A DNA stretch of 64,000 bases from Saprospiraceae bacterium (GCA_016787345.1 JAEUUU010000085.1:1-64000), one strand, 5' to 3'. Shown: positions 8,896 through 18,165, counted from the first letter of the stretch. The notes: a model not told the origin generated them from the sequence alone. Numbers and translations are program-made.

Positions 8896-9489
8896 CTAAT
8901 TTTGCCAGGACATATCGGCATCAACGCGAACGGCAATTTCTTCCGCTATTTTTTGGTGCACTACCCGCGGGATGGAAATATCGTGATCGGCCAGCCGCAC
9001 GGTAAAATCGGCCTGTACCCGCATTCGCTGGCCTTTGACCGTTACCTGTCCGCGAATGATGCGCTCCTGCTCCACACCGTGAATGTTGAGTTTGCCCTTT
9101 GCCCTGACCGTATAAGTACCGTCTTTTTTATAATCGATCGTTTCAATGATCTTGCCCTGAAAAGTTGCTTTGGGGTATTTGCTGCTTTCCATGTAGTTTT
9201 CGTTGAAATGCTCGCGCTGCAAAGGACTGTTGAACCCTTCGAAGGTTTTGATGTCGACCGCCCAGGCAAAGGTTTGGGCTTCGGGATCGATGAGGCCGCG
9301 CATTTTGTTGCTACGCGCCTCGATGATTTCGAGCGGCGCATCCGATTTGAAATGCAGGGAGCCGTTGTCGCAGCGAAAAACCTCCTGTATGCCGTCCAAT
9401 GCAGGTTGTTCGGGCGATTGTTGCGGACGATCGGTCCAGAGTGCCACACACCAAATACTCATTAAGGCCGGAAAAAGAGAAGCAAGCAT
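8896..9489 (-). CDS. YceI-family periplasmic lipid-binding-like protein
   Basis: A 197-residue protein. I start it at the ATG at 9487-9489 because it gives an N-terminal hydrophobic signal (MLASLFPALMSIWCVALW), while the longer reading frame upstream lacks any such signal. The rest fits YceI: FKSDAPLEIIEARSNKMRG, then AVDIKTFEGFNSPLQREHF, MESSKYPKATF and the GKLNIHGVEQERIIRGQV segment. The fold is a lipocalin-like barrel that binds isoprenoid or fatty-acyl ligands in the periplasm. The final strands are VADITVRL-like. It precedes the propeller kinase by 33 bases on the same strand, so co-transcription with the two-component pair is likely; whether it helps sensing is unknown. Confidence 0.85.
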   Translation of the reverse strand: MLASLFPALMSIWCVALWTDRPQQSPEQPALDGIQEVFRCDNGSLHFKSDAPLEIIEARSNKMRGLIDPEAQTFAWAVDIKTFEGFNSPLQREHFNENYMESSKYPKATFQGKIIETIDYKKDGTYTVRAKGKLNIHGVEQERIIRGQVTVKGQRMRVQADFTVRLADHDISIPRVVHQKIAEEIAVRVDADMSWQN

Positions 9490-9680
9490 ATTTCTGTGTA
9501 TTAGACGGTGAAGGTACGACCGCCCTTCCGACGCTTGGGAAATAGTCGGATGAGCCGGTAAAAACCTTTGCTGAAAACGCAAAAACTGTGACTTAAGAGA
9601 AGTGGCCCGGCATGGATTTTGCCAACATGTCAAAACATAAAGTTAAAAAAGGGGCTTCCGTCCAAAAAAGCGCCCGCTTC

Positions 9681-9711
9681 ATTGCCAGATTGGGAAAAGA
9701 CGCTACCTTTG
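9681..9711 (+). promoter_or_regulatory. Bacteroidota-type promoter of the short GG-leader-like gene
   Basis: ATTG at 9681-9684 serves as a near-consensus -33 box and TACCTTTG at 9704-9711 is a perfect -7 box, separated by 19 bases. Transcription would start near 9718, just ahead of the ATG at 9735, which decides that start over the upstream ATG at 9612. Confidence 0.6.
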
Positions 9712-9734
9712 AGACGGGTAAATCAAAACGTGCT

Positions 9735-9947
9735 ATGCGAAACTTCTTCCGTAACAACAAAAAAGAGGAACCAACCAGCCAACCGCAATCCGAAGGGGGA
9801 AAGCGCTCGCTGGATGCCCTCCAGGACGAACTCGACGTCCTCGACGACAACAAGTTGGAACGGCTGGGTGGCGGTAAATCCACTTCCAAATCGGTGCTGG
9901 ATTTCTTCGACCTGAGCTCGAGTTGCGGCGATACCATCCCGCAATAA
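9735..9947 (+). CDS. Short peptide with double-glycine leader-like motif (candidate RiPP or bacteriocin precursor)
   Basis: A 70-residue product when started at 9735, as the promoter indicates; a longer frame opens at 9612. The N-terminus is basic (MRNFFRNNKKEE). The middle is an acidic helix with regular leucines (SLDALQDELDVLDDNKLERL), directly followed by GGG. After that comes a 24-residue tail (KSTSKSVLDFFDLSSSC then GDTIPQ) with one cysteine and several serines and threonines. This layout matches GG-cleaved leader peptides of Bacteroidota natural-product and bacteriocin precursors, which are cut after the GG by a peptidase-containing ABC transporter. No modifying enzyme or transporter gene is next to it. 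It could instead be an ordinary small cytoplasmic protein. It has its own promoter and terminator. Confidence 0.55.
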   Translation: MRNFFRNNKKEEPTSQPQSEGGKRSLDALQDELDVLDDNKLERLGGGKSTSKSVLDFFDLSSSCGDTIPQ

Positions 9948-9974
9948 CGCTACTTGTCCGACTCACACATGGTC

Positions 9975-10012
9975 AAAGCCTTTTGCCGCTTCTGCGACAA
10001 AAGGCTTTTTTA
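9975..10012 (+). terminator. Rho-independent terminator after the short GG-leader-like gene
   Basis: An 11-base perfect stem (9975-9985 with 9998-10008) around a 12-base loop, followed by a run of T. It ends only about 10 bases before the pnuC start. Confidence 0.8.
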
Positions 10013-10022
10013 ATTTTACCCC

Positions 10023-10586
10023 ATGAACTTGAACTGGCTCGAAATCATCGCCTCCCTGCTCGGCGTCGTCTGCGTCTGGCTCGTCGTGCGGCGCAATATC
10101 TGGACCTTTCCCATCGGCATCGTGCAAGTTACCCTGACGGCCATTGTATGCTATCAGGCCCAACTCTACTCCGACATGCTCCTGCAGGGCGTATTCGGCC
10201 TGATGCAGGTGCAGGGCTGGCTATTGTGGCGCAACAGCGACCGGGCCGACGACCAACGGATCGCCGTGCGTTCGCTTTCTCCGCAACAATGGCTGATCAC
10301 CGGCGCTTTGCTGCTGGCCGGTACTTTCGGACTGGGTTATACGATGTACAACTGGACCAATGCCAGTTTCCCCTTTCGCGACGCATTCTGCACCAGCCAG
10401 TCGATCCTTGCCCAATGGTGGATGAACAAACGTTACCTCGAAAACTGGATTCTTTGGCTGGCCGTCGATCAGGTGTATATTTTTATGTACGCCGACAAGT
10501 CGCTGTACTTTTTTGCCGCTTTGTACGCCGTTTTCCTCGTACAGGCCACCCTTGGTTATATCGAGTGGAAACGCAAACTCGCCTGA
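10023..10586 (+). CDS. pnuC: PnuC-type nicotinamide riboside transporter
   Basis: A 187-residue inner-membrane protein with six to seven hydrophobic helices. It shows the PnuC signatures: IWTFPIGIVQVTLTAIVCYQ in the second helix region, the QGVFGLMQVQGWLLWR segment, and the conserved W/N-rich loop near YLENWILWLAVDQVYIFMY. PnuC moves nicotinamide riboside down its gradient, to be trapped by phosphorylation by an NadR-like kinase, in NAD salvage. The usual partner kinase is not adjacent. The gene is convergent with cdsA with only 3 bases between the stop codons. The length is at the short end for the family. Confidence 0.9.
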   Translation: MNLNWLEIIASLLGVVCVWLVVRRNIWTFPIGIVQVTLTAIVCYQAQLYSDMLLQGVFGLMQVQGWLLWRNSDRADDQRIAVRSLSPQQWLITGALLLAGTFGLGYTMYNWTNASFPFRDAFCTSQSILAQWWMNKRYLENWILWLAVDQVYIFMYADKSLYFFAALYAVFLVQATLGYIEWKRKLA

Positions 10587-10589
10587 ATC

Positions 10590-11396
10590 TTAATTCTCCA
10601 AAATACCCAACGCCAGCCAGGCAAACGGTAATACAAACAAAAAGGCATCGAAACGATCGAGTAGCCCCCCGTGACCGGGCAACAAACTGCCCGAATCCTT
10701 GACGCCGAGACTGCGTTTCAGCATACTTTCCACCAGATCGCCGAGGGTGCCGAATACACCGACCACGGCAGCCAAAACCAGCCATTGCACAACGGAATAA
10801 TCGTCGACATACGTCGACAGCAGCCAGGCCATCCCGACCGTGCAAACGATGCCGCCGAGGGTGCCTTCCCAGGTTTTATTGGGTGAAATGCGTGGAAACA
10901 ACTTGGTCCGGCCAATTTTCGAACCGATAAGGTACGCCAGCGTGTCGTTGGTCCAAACCAGCCACAAGAGTCCGAATACCCGGTTGGGGGCATACCCGAA
11001 CCCCGATTTCCAGGCAACAGACTGCAGCAGCAAGAGGGGCACGGAGATATAAAATATGCCGAGCAAATAGGTGCCTACGTTGGAAAAGGGCGAAGCGGAG
11101 CGGCCGAACAATTCGATCAGTAAAAGGAGCGAGACAAAGGCCGGGACGACGATGATCGAAATCATGCCGACGCCGTCGAGCGCCAGGGCGGCCACGAAAG
11201 GGGCGAGCCCCCAAACGAGGCCGATGATTTGGCGTAAGGATTTGCCGTCCTCTTCGGGCAACAGCAAGCCCATCAGTTCCCAAAGGCAGCCGGCCGCAAT
11301 CAGCAGGCTCAGTATTCTGAACGGGATCAGCCCGCCATATACCCCCCCGATCATGGCGATGGCAAAAAAGACTGCTGTGATGGCGCGTTGTTTCAT
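10590..11396 (-). CDS. cdsA: Phosphatidate cytidylyltransferase (CDP-diglyceride synthase)
   Basis: A 268-residue polytopic membrane enzyme that makes CDP-diacylglycerol from phosphatidate and CTP, the branch point for all phospholipids. The C-terminal CDS signature is complete: SMLKRSLGVKDSG followed by LLPGHGGLLDRFD, giving the metal-binding aspartates. The ISPNKTWEGTLGG segment that precedes it is also typical. It starts 17 bases after the stop of the upstream YdjM-like gene on the same strand, so the two could share a transcript, probably together with the secreted 182-residue gene further upstream. The length is normal. Confidence 0.95.
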   Translation of the reverse strand: MKQRAITAVFFAIAMIGGVYGGLIPFRILSLLIAAGCLWELMGLLLPEEDGKSLRQIIGLVWGLAPFVAALALDGVGMISIIVVPAFVSLLLLIELFGRSASPFSNVGTYLLGIFYISVPLLLLQSVAWKSGFGYAPNRVFGLLWLVWTNDTLAYLIGSKIGRTKLFPRISPNKTWEGTLGGIVCTVGMAWLLSTYVDDYSVVQWLVLAAVVGVFGTLGDLVESMLKRSLGVKDSGSLLPGHGGLLDRFDAFLFVLPFAWLALGILEN

Positions 11397-11413
11397 GATG
11401 CGTTAGTCCTTGT

Positions 11414-12652
11414 TTAATGGTCATTGCCTTTGACGCGTTCCCACAGGCGACCGAATGATGCCTCGCTGCCTTTTACGCTGCTGCGGTTGCGGTTGTTTTG
11501 TTTGATGTCCCATTCCCCTTTTTCATTTTTAAAAGCAAGAAAGGGGAATACGTAGTTTGTCCCGGTAAGGGTATCGCCCAGCAGCCCGAAGCGCAGGTCG
11601 TTGACCTGCAGAGTGTCTCCGTTGTAGGGAATGACGTTGTAATAACCGTTGCTGAACCAGCGCAGGAAATACCCCGCCCGGGTGTCGGGGCCGATGGGGT
11701 CGAGCAACTCGTGGTTTTTGGGGATGACCGATATCGGGGTATAGCGTTCTTCCCGGTCGTTAAACCCGTACATACCGAAGTAGTAGGCCGTGTCGCCCTC
11801 CGCCACACCGTACCACACGATGTTGTTGAAAATGGAGGGATTGGTCATGTAGCGGTGGTACCGGATATCTTTTGCCTGCAGGGTCTGTTCAAATATGCGG
11901 TTGGCTACGCTTTTGTGCCACATCGTATAGCCCAGGTAAGCGCAAAACCAGATGATACCCACCCAGTTCCAGTTGACCCGTAGGGCGCTTCCGCGCGAAA
12001 AGCGTGATGCCACTAAAAGGCACAGTGCAAAGGGGAATGTCGCCAGCGGATCGACGACCGAGACGGAATTCCATTGCACCCGGAAATCCGAAAACGGCTG
12101 CCAGATTTGGGTGCCGAAATTGGTAAAACAGTCGAGTATCGGGTGGGTAAAAATACTCCAGAAAAACAGGGCGACCCAGACCCGGTACGGCACTTCGACC
12201 TGTGAAAGGTCGCGGCCGAGGTAGTCGCGCCAGAGTTTTCGCGCAAACCAGATGCCCAGCAGGAGGGTAGGGGTGAAGATGTACCAATTGAGCCCCTCTC
12301 CAAGCATCACCGGTATAAAGTTGATGCCGGCCGCCGCAACCAGATAAATGATGAGCCAGACCGCCATGGCCGTCACCTTGTACCCTTGCCTTCGGTAATG
12401 ACCTTTTTCATAAAACCACTGCGTCATTCGGGCAAAGACAAAAGGCGCCAGCGCCGCAAACAACATGGAATGCATGAACCCCCGGTGGAAAGAGGTGGCG
12501 GTCAGTTCGTCGGTAAAAAAAGTGGCAAATACATCCAGATCGGGAATTGTACCGCCAATCGCTCCCCATAACATGGCGCGGTTGCCCAGTTTTCTGCCCG
12601 CAACCGCTTCGCCACATGCAGCGCCAAGAACAATCTGTGTGAGGGAATCCAT
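11414..12652 (-). CDS. YdjM/DUF457-type inner-membrane metal-dependent hydrolase
   Basis: A 412-residue protein. The N-terminus MDSLTQIVLGAACGEAVAG, then GAIGGTIPDLDVF and SFHRGFMHSM, are the conserved start of the LexA-regulated YdjM/DUF457 family. The D and H residues there are thought to bind metal. Several membrane helices follow, with another His-bearing segment (FTHPILDCFTNFGTQI). A long soluble C-terminal region from about residue 265 is not covered by the family and has no clear motif. The reaction is not known for the family. It is 17 bases upstream of cdsA and 19 bases downstream of the secreted gene behind it, so a three-gene leftward operon is likely. Confidence 0.82.
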   Translation of the reverse strand: MDSLTQIVLGAACGEAVAGRKLGNRAMLWGAIGGTIPDLDVFATFFTDELTATSFHRGFMHSMLFAALAPFVFARMTQWFYEKGHYRRQGYKVTAMAVWLIIYLVAAAGINFIPVMLGEGLNWYIFTPTLLLGIWFARKLWRDYLGRDLSQVEVPYRVWVALFFWSIFTHPILDCFTNFGTQIWQPFSDFRVQWNSVSVVDPLATFPFALCLLVASRFSRGSALRVNWNWVGIIWFCAYLGYTMWHKSVANRIFEQTLQAKDIRYHRYMTNPSIFNNIVWYGVAEGDTAYYFGMYGFNDREERYTPISVIPKNHELLDPIGPDTRAGYFLRWFSNGYYNVIPYNGDTLQVNDLRFGLLGDTLTGTNYVFPFLAFKNEKGEWDIKQNNRNRSSVKGSEASFGRLWERVKGNDH

Positions 12653-12671
12653 ATCGAGTAATGGTTGATAA

Positions 12672-13220
12672 CTATTTCTTCCTGACCAATTCTGCCCGCT
12701 GAAACACTTTAAACGGGAAGGTTTTGACTTCGGGAATATCTTCTTCTCCTTGTTTGGTATTGCCGGTGGAGGAGACGGGCGTTTCGTTGCCCGACATCAC
12801 TTCGAATACCATGGTATCGGGGCCGGTTTTTTCGTACGTGCAAAGTATCCGGTTGCCCTGAACCGTAAACCAGCACAAGAGTTTGGCGCCGAACAGGTAG
12901 CTTTCCATCTCGATCGAGTTTTTTTCATCCACTTTCCAGATGCCGCGCTCGGGCTGCACGGGTACCAGTTCGTAGGGCCGCCAGTCGTGCTCTTTGGAGC
13001 CGTACACCAGCCCGAAGGTATAGCGCCCGCTGTTGGAGGTGTCGATTTTATGTATTTCCACCATCATATCGATTGATTGGGCCAGGCCCCTGGTGCTGTA
13101 AATATTGAGTTTGCCCACCCAGTCGCCCTCCCAGGATGCCGGGAAGGAGAGGGAGTCGGCCTGTTGTGCGCTAAGGCAAAAACCGTTGAAAACGAAAAAG
13201 ATAAGCAGCGATAGTCTCAT
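12672..13220 (-). CDS. Secreted hypothetical protein
   Basis: I do not recognise this 182-residue protein. The start at 13218-13220 gives a clear signal peptide (MRLSLLIFFVFNGFCLSA) and is supported by a -7 element just upstream. The mature part begins with a SWEGDWVGKLNIYS stretch, typical of small lipocalin-like or calycin-type barrels that test as DUF proteins in Bacteroidota, and continues as beta-rich sequence ending in a basic tail. There are no repeats or catalytic motifs. It is the first gene of a likely leftward set with the YdjM-like gene and cdsA, and is divergent from the DUF4153 gene. Confidence 0.7.
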   Translation of the reverse strand: MRLSLLIFFVFNGFCLSAQQADSLSFPASWEGDWVGKLNIYSTRGLAQSIDMMVEIHKIDTSNSGRYTFGLVYGSKEHDWRPYELVPVQPERGIWKVDEKNSIEMESYLFGAKLLCWFTVQGNRILCTYEKTGPDTMVFEVMSGNETPVSSTGNTKQGEEDIPEVKTFPFKVFQRAELVRKK

Positions 13221-13240
13221 ATGTGGTCGTTTATTGGCTG

Positions 13241-13248
13241 CAAAAATA
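13241..13248 (-). promoter_or_regulatory. -7 promoter element of the secreted 182-residue gene
   Basis: The minus strand reads TATTTTTG, a match to TAnnTTTG, 20 bases before the ATG. This fixes the start at 13220 rather than at an earlier ATG. No convincing -33 box was found. Confidence 0.45.
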
Positions 13249-13309
13249 GCCAACAAACCGGGCGCCATGGAAAAATGCCTATTTTTCCGCCCGACAAGCC
13301 GTAATTGCC

Positions 13310-15115
13310 ATGAAAATTCCTTCTCTTCTCTTTCTGGTACGCGCCACGGGCGCCGTGGTCCGGCGTTTCCCTTTGGTCGCTGCCGCTGCCGTGACCGCCG
13401 TAATCGCCTTAATGGGACTGACCGAAAACGAGCAGCAGCCCGTGCTCGTCAAACTCTGGATGATGGGTCAGTTGGGCGTGCCACTTTTCACCGGGTTGCA
13501 CACTTTTGCCGAATCGCGCGGCTGGCAGGAACAGAACTGGCGGCGCTGGGCGGTGCTGGCGGGCGGCCTGTTATTGCTGGCGGTGTACTATGCTTTGTTG
13601 CCCGACCCGCTTGGCCGCGGTTTTGGTGAAACGGAGGGCGTGCGCTTTGTCGGTATTTTGCTGGCTGCGCACCTCGTGGTTGCCGTTGCACCCTATCTGA
13701 ATCAGTTGCGTATCGCCGATTTCTGGGCTTACAACAAACAATTGTTTGCGGCCTGGATTGTCGGAGCGGTGTTTACCGTGATCCTTTGGGGCGGCCTTTC
13801 ACTGGCGCTACTGGCGCTCGAACGGCTGTTTAAGGTCGATATTCGGGAAACCCTGTACGTGCACATGTTTATTTTGCTGGCAGGCCTGTTTCATTCTGCC
13901 TACCTGCTGCATCATTTGCCGCGACAATACGCCGAAGAAGCCACCGACACGGGCTACAACGCCGTGTTCAAAAACCTGTGCAAATACATCCTGATCCCGA
14001 TTGTCGGCTTGTATTTCCTGATTCTGTATGCCTACGCCGCCCGTATTCTGGTTAGCTGGGAACTGCCGCAAGGCTGGATTTCGTCGCTGGTCATCGGCTT
14101 TTCGGTAGCCGGCATTTTTACCTACCTGCTCAATTACCAATTGCCGCTGCACGACCCCAGCCCGATCGTGCGCAATTACCGCCGCTGGTTTTGGTGGATT
14201 TTGTTGCCTATGGTCGCCTTGCTCATGGTGGCTGTTTATCGCCGCATCGACGATTTCGGGGTGACGCCACAGCGTTTTATGGTGGCCACGATTGCCGTGT
14301 GGTTGCTGGTCAACGGACTGTATTTTGCCATTTCCCGCACCGACAACATCAAATTTATCCCGCTTACACTCGCCTTGTTTGCCCTGTTCTCCGTTTTGGG
14401 ACCATTTAACGCCTTCGTCGTGTCGCAACGCAGCCAAATGGGGATACTCGAAGACCTGCTGATCAAAAACAACCGAATGCTGAACGGCAAGATCGTGACG
14501 CCGCAAGGCGATTTTACGGGAAAAGACGCGCAGCGGGTAACCGACATTTTTTACTGGCTCGACCAGCGCGACGCGCTCGGCCTGGTACAACCCTGGCTCG
14601 ATGAACCGCTCGACAGCCTTCCGGCCGCTCCAAAGGGCAATTACGGCAGCGTGGGGCGCCTCACGCACCTGCTGGGTATCCGCAGCGCCCGCGACGATTA
14701 TTCCAACCTCGTCCGCGTGGCGCCCAACGGACTGGTCAATACCGGCAACATACGGGGCTACCAGACCTGGTATCGTGTGGAGGCCGACGAATACATGGAC
14801 CCGCCCGGTATCGGCCGCTATTTCGTGATCGACAACGACGGCAGCGGACTGGTGTACCGCGAGCGCCATGGCAGCCGCTACGAAGACCTCGACCGCATCG
14901 ATTTCAGGCCCAAAATGAAGGAATGGCTGGAAAGCGAGCTTGTCGACGACGCCGTTTACCTGCCGGCCAACAGCGAAACCTTCGATTTTAACGGACGCCG
15001 TATCGAAGCGCGTATCGTGGTGGAAGAACTGGAACTCCGGCCCGGTGAAAACGGCGGCGAACCGGCCCTGATGCGGTTCAGGGGTTTGGTTTTTATCAAA
15101 GACAAAATCAAATAA
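13310..15115 (+). CDS. DUF4153 family integral membrane protein
   Basis: A 601-residue protein. The N-terminal two thirds hold about ten to twelve membrane helices (for example AAVTAVIALMGLTEN, LLLLAVYYALLP, FWWILLPMVALLMVAV) in the pattern of DUF4153. From about residue 370 there is a soluble region with KIVTPQGDFTGKDAQRVTDI and an LDQRDALGLVQPWLDEP segment, which is seen in Bacteroidota members of the family. The function is not known. It runs rightward and is followed 12 bases later by the M1 peptidase gene, so the two are probably one transcript. Start choice is supported by the immediate hydrophobic N-terminus. Confidence 0.85.
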   Translation: MKIPSLLFLVRATGAVVRRFPLVAAAAVTAVIALMGLTENEQQPVLVKLWMMGQLGVPLFTGLHTFAESRGWQEQNWRRWAVLAGGLLLLAVYYALLPDPLGRGFGETEGVRFVGILLAAHLVVAVAPYLNQLRIADFWAYNKQLFAAWIVGAVFTVILWGGLSLALLALERLFKVDIRETLYVHMFILLAGLFHSAYLLHHLPRQYAEEATDTGYNAVFKNLCKYILIPIVGLYFLILYAYAARILVSWELPQGWISSLVIGFSVAGIFTYLLNYQLPLHDPSPIVRNYRRWFWWILLPMVALLMVAVYRRIDDFGVTPQRFMVATIAVWLLVNGLYFAISRTDNIKFIPLTLALFALFSVLGPFNAFVVSQRSQMGILEDLLIKNNRMLNGKIVTPQGDFTGKDAQRVTDIFYWLDQRDALGLVQPWLDEPLDSLPAAPKGNYGSVGRLTHLLGIRSARDDYSNLVRVAPNGLVNTGNIRGYQTWYRVEADEYMDPPGIGRYFVIDNDGSGLVYRERHGSRYEDLDRIDFRPKMKEWLESELVDDAVYLPANSETFDFNGRRIEARIVVEELELRPGENGGEPALMRFRGLVFIKDKIK

Positions 15116-15127
15116 AACATCATTTCA

Positions 15128-18100
15128 ATGAAGCAAATACTCGCCTTTTTGATCTGTTTGCCTGCTGCTGTTTCAGCGCAGGGGGCTTATTTTCAACAAG
15201 AAGTCAATTATACCATCAAAGTTGCCCTCGACGACCGTACCCACAGCGCAAAGGGGGAAATAACGATCGAATACATCAATAACTCCCCCGACGTGCTGCC
15301 CGAAATCTGGATGCATTGCTGGCCCAATGCCTATGCCAGCAGGCGCTCGGCTTTCAACCGGCAAAAGACCCGGCAGCGCGACGGAGAATTCTACTTCGCG
15401 CCCGACAGCAGTCTGGGCGGACTCACCGGCCTCGAATTTCGGGCCAACGGCCAGGCTATTCAATGGGCTTTTGACCCTAAAAACCCCGACATCGCCCGGC
15501 TTACCCTGCCCAATCCGCTGCCGCCCAACACCAAAGTGGTCATTACCACACCGTTCACCCTCGACATCCCGGCGTCTTTTTCACGCCTCGGCCACGTCGG
15601 GCAATCGTACCAGATGACCCAATGGTACCCCAAGCCTGCCGTGTACGACAATCGCGGCTGGCATCCGATCCCTTACCTCGATCAGGGGGAGTTTTATTCC
15701 GAATTCGGCAATTTCGACGTCAGCATCACCCTCCCGGCCAATTATGTCGTGGGCGCTACGGGGGTATTGCAAAACCCCGCCGAACTCGACTTTTTAATGC
15801 AAAAAGAAGCGGAAACCCGCGCCAAAATGAGCGATCCCGAGCTCACCGATGTAAAAAAACGCTCCCGCAAGCACCCCTTTCCGCCTTCCTCTCCCGACAC
15901 CAAAACCCTGCAGTACAAAGCGGAGAACGTGCATGATTTTGCCTGGTTTGCCGACAAACGTTTCAATGTGCTGCGCGATACGGCTCGCCTGGCGTCGGGC
16001 CGCACGGTCGATTGCTGGGCCATGTTTACCGACGAACAATTCCGGCTCTGGCAAAAAGGCGCTTTTTACGTCAAACGCGCCGTCGAGTTTTACTCCGAAA
16101 ACGTGGGCGAATACCCCTGGCCGCACGCCACGGCCGTACACTCAGCCCTCAGCGCCGGCGGCGGCATGGAATACCCCATGATCACCGTTATCGGCAACTC
16201 CGGTAGTCCCAGCTCGCTCGACGAAGTTATCACCCACGAGGTAGGGCACAACTGGTTTTACGGGATTCTCGCCAGCAACGAACGCGACCACGCCTGGATG
16301 GACGAGGGGCTGAACACGTACTACGAGATGCGCTACATGAAAAAATACTACGGCGCAGGTATTGCCGACAATGTTTTGCCCAAAAAACTGTACGATCCCA
16401 AAGTGTACGGACCGGCGCTTTACACCGCCTATGCGCTCACCGCCCGCAACAACGACGATATGCCGCCGGATTCACCTTCGGATCAGTTTACCGGCGCCGG
16501 ATACGGACTGCAATCGTATATGAAGCCCGCCATGTGCCTCCAGTGGCTGGAAAATGCTGTCGGGACGCCCCAGTTCGACAAAGCGATGCAGGCTTATTAC
16601 CGCGACTGGAAGTTCAAACACCCTTATCCCGAAGACCTGAAAAAAAGCTGGGCGGATGCCGGAATGGACGCCGACTGGTTCCTGCAGGCCATGACCACCC
16701 GAAAACAGGCCGATTTCAAACTGGAAAAAGTGGAAAAGGTAGCTGGCGGCTATCGCCTGAAAGTACGCAACAAGGGCGACCTCAATGCGCCGTTTCCGGT
16801 TACTGCCCTGCGCGACGGCCAGCCGGCCGGCGCCCAATGGTACCCCGCCCCGGCAGGTCGAAACGAAACGGTGGTGTATGCCGCCGATCAGGTCGACCAC
16901 TTCGTTATCGATCGCGATTTTCAGACCCTTGACGTGCGGCGGCAAAACAACTCGAGCCGCAAAGCCGTGCAGGTCGCGGCATTTGCACCGCTCGAAAACC
17001 CCTCCGCCCGCACCCTGGGCATCCTGCCCTGGCTGGGCTGGAACAATTACGACAAAACCATGGCCGGGCTTTTGTTGTACAACCCGCCTTTCCCCGGCCA
17101 AAAACTGCAGTACTACCTGGCGCCCGGCTATGCTTTCGGCTCAAAATCACTGACCGGACTGGCCGATGTGCGCTACAACCTCCATCCGGGCGAATGGATG
17201 CCCCGGCTTTCCATCGGCGTCAGCGCCAAAACCTTCAATCAGGATTACAACTGGACCGATCAGTATTACACCCGCTATTACCGGATCGTGCCGCAGATCA
17301 GGGGTGAACTGGGCAGCAACAATCCGGCTTTCCGGCATTGGCTCAACCTTCGTGTGCTGCTGATCGGCCGGGAAGAAGCCAACTACAGCATTGAAGGCGA
17401 TTATCTCGACAAGGAATATGATCGTTCCACGATTTACGAATTGCGCTACGAAGCAGCCAATAAAACCTACCCCAATCCGTACGTGCTGACCGTTGCACTG
17501 GAGTTTCAGGACAAGGAAAGTACCCCCTTCGAGCGGGGCCGGAGCTACCTGCGCAATACCGTGACGTATCAGCAGCGCTTTCATTACAGTCAGGAACGAA
17601 AGATTACGGCACGGTTCTTCGGCGGTGTTTTTTTGCACAATTCCAATTGGGACAGCCAGGGTTTTACTCCCGAAATGCTGACGCTCCTGCCTCAGGGCTA
17701 CAATGATTATCGCTACGACCAGTTGTTTTTTGGACGCACGGACAATACCGGCGTCTTTTCCCAACAGATCAGCCAAACCGACGGCGGTTTTAAAAATGCT
17801 TTCGGCAGCAATTATCCGGTTACGGGTTTGTCGCAGCGCTACCTGCTGTCGCTCAACCTTCGGGCCGATCTGCCTTTCCGTCTTCCGCTGGGTATCCCGT
17901 TGAAGCCCTATTTCGATCTGGGATATTTTGAAGATGCTTCGCCCAGCCGGCCTTTTGATGAAAAACTGCTCTGGAGCGGAGGCTTGCTGCTCGAAATTTT
18001 TGGCGGAGGCCTTGAAGTGTACTTCCCGCTCGTCAATGCAAAGCCCATCAATGACTTGTACGAACAGCGTGGTAAAGGGTATGCTCCGCGCATTACCTGG

Positions 18101-18157
18101 AGTATTCGCCTGCGCAACCTCACTCCGAATGCGATTGTCGACAATCTCTTGCACTGA
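15128..18157 (+). CDS. M1 family metallopeptidase with large C-terminal extension
   Basis: A 1009-residue exported zinc peptidase. A signal peptide covers about residues 1-18. The M1 core has the GGGMEYP substrate motif and the zinc site HEVGH (H370, H374) with the third ligand E393 in WMDEGLNTYYE, at the standard 18-residue spacing. The tail after about residue 600 is long and rich in beta strands; it contains LLLYNPPFPGQKLQYYLAPG, and ends in IRLRNLTPNA. This tail reads like an outer-membrane-type barrel, so the peptidase may be displayed at the cell surface. M1 enzymes trim N-terminal residues from peptides. It follows the DUF4153 gene closely and ends 33 bases before kdsA. Confidence 0.9.
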   Translation: MKQILAFLICLPAAVSAQGAYFQQEVNYTIKVALDDRTHSAKGEITIEYINNSPDVLPEIWMHCWPNAYASRRSAFNRQKTRQRDGEFYFAPDSSLGGLTGLEFRANGQAIQWAFDPKNPDIARLTLPNPLPPNTKVVITTPFTLDIPASFSRLGHVGQSYQMTQWYPKPAVYDNRGWHPIPYLDQGEFYSEFGNFDVSITLPANYVVGATGVLQNPAELDFLMQKEAETRAKMSDPELTDVKKRSRKHPFPPSSPDTKTLQYKAENVHDFAWFADKRFNVLRDTARLASGRTVDCWAMFTDEQFRLWQKGAFYVKRAVEFYSENVGEYPWPHATAVHSALSAGGGMEYPMITVIGNSGSPSSLDEVITHEVGHNWFYGILASNERDHAWMDEGLNTYYEMRYMKKYYGAGIADNVLPKKLYDPKVYGPALYTAYALTARNNDDMPPDSPSDQFTGAGYGLQSYMKPAMCLQWLENAVGTPQFDKAMQAYYRDWKFKHPYPEDLKKSWADAGMDADWFLQAMTTRKQADFKLEKVEKVAGGYRLKVRNKGDLNAPFPVTALRDGQPAGAQWYPAPAGRNETVVYAADQVDHFVIDRDFQTLDVRRQNNSSRKAVQVAAFAPLENPSARTLGILPWLGWNNYDKTMAGLLLYNPPFPGQKLQYYLAPGYAFGSKSLTGLADVRYNLHPGEWMPRLSIGVSAKTFNQDYNWTDQYYTRYYRIVPQIRGELGSNNPAFRHWLNLRVLLIGREEANYSIEGDYLDKEYDRSTIYELRYEAANKTYPNPYVLTVALEFQDKESTPFERGRSYLRNTVTYQQRFHYSQERKITARFFGGVFLHNSNWDSQGFTPEMLTLLPQGYNDYRYDQLFFGRTDNTGVFSQQISQTDGGFKNAFGSNYPVTGLSQRYLLSLNLRADLPFRLPLGIPLKPYFDLGYFEDASPSRPFDEKLLWSGGLLLEIFGGGLEVYFPLVNAKPINDLYEQRGKGYAPRITWSIRLRNLTPNAIVDNLLH

Positions 18158-18165
18158 TGAAGCGC

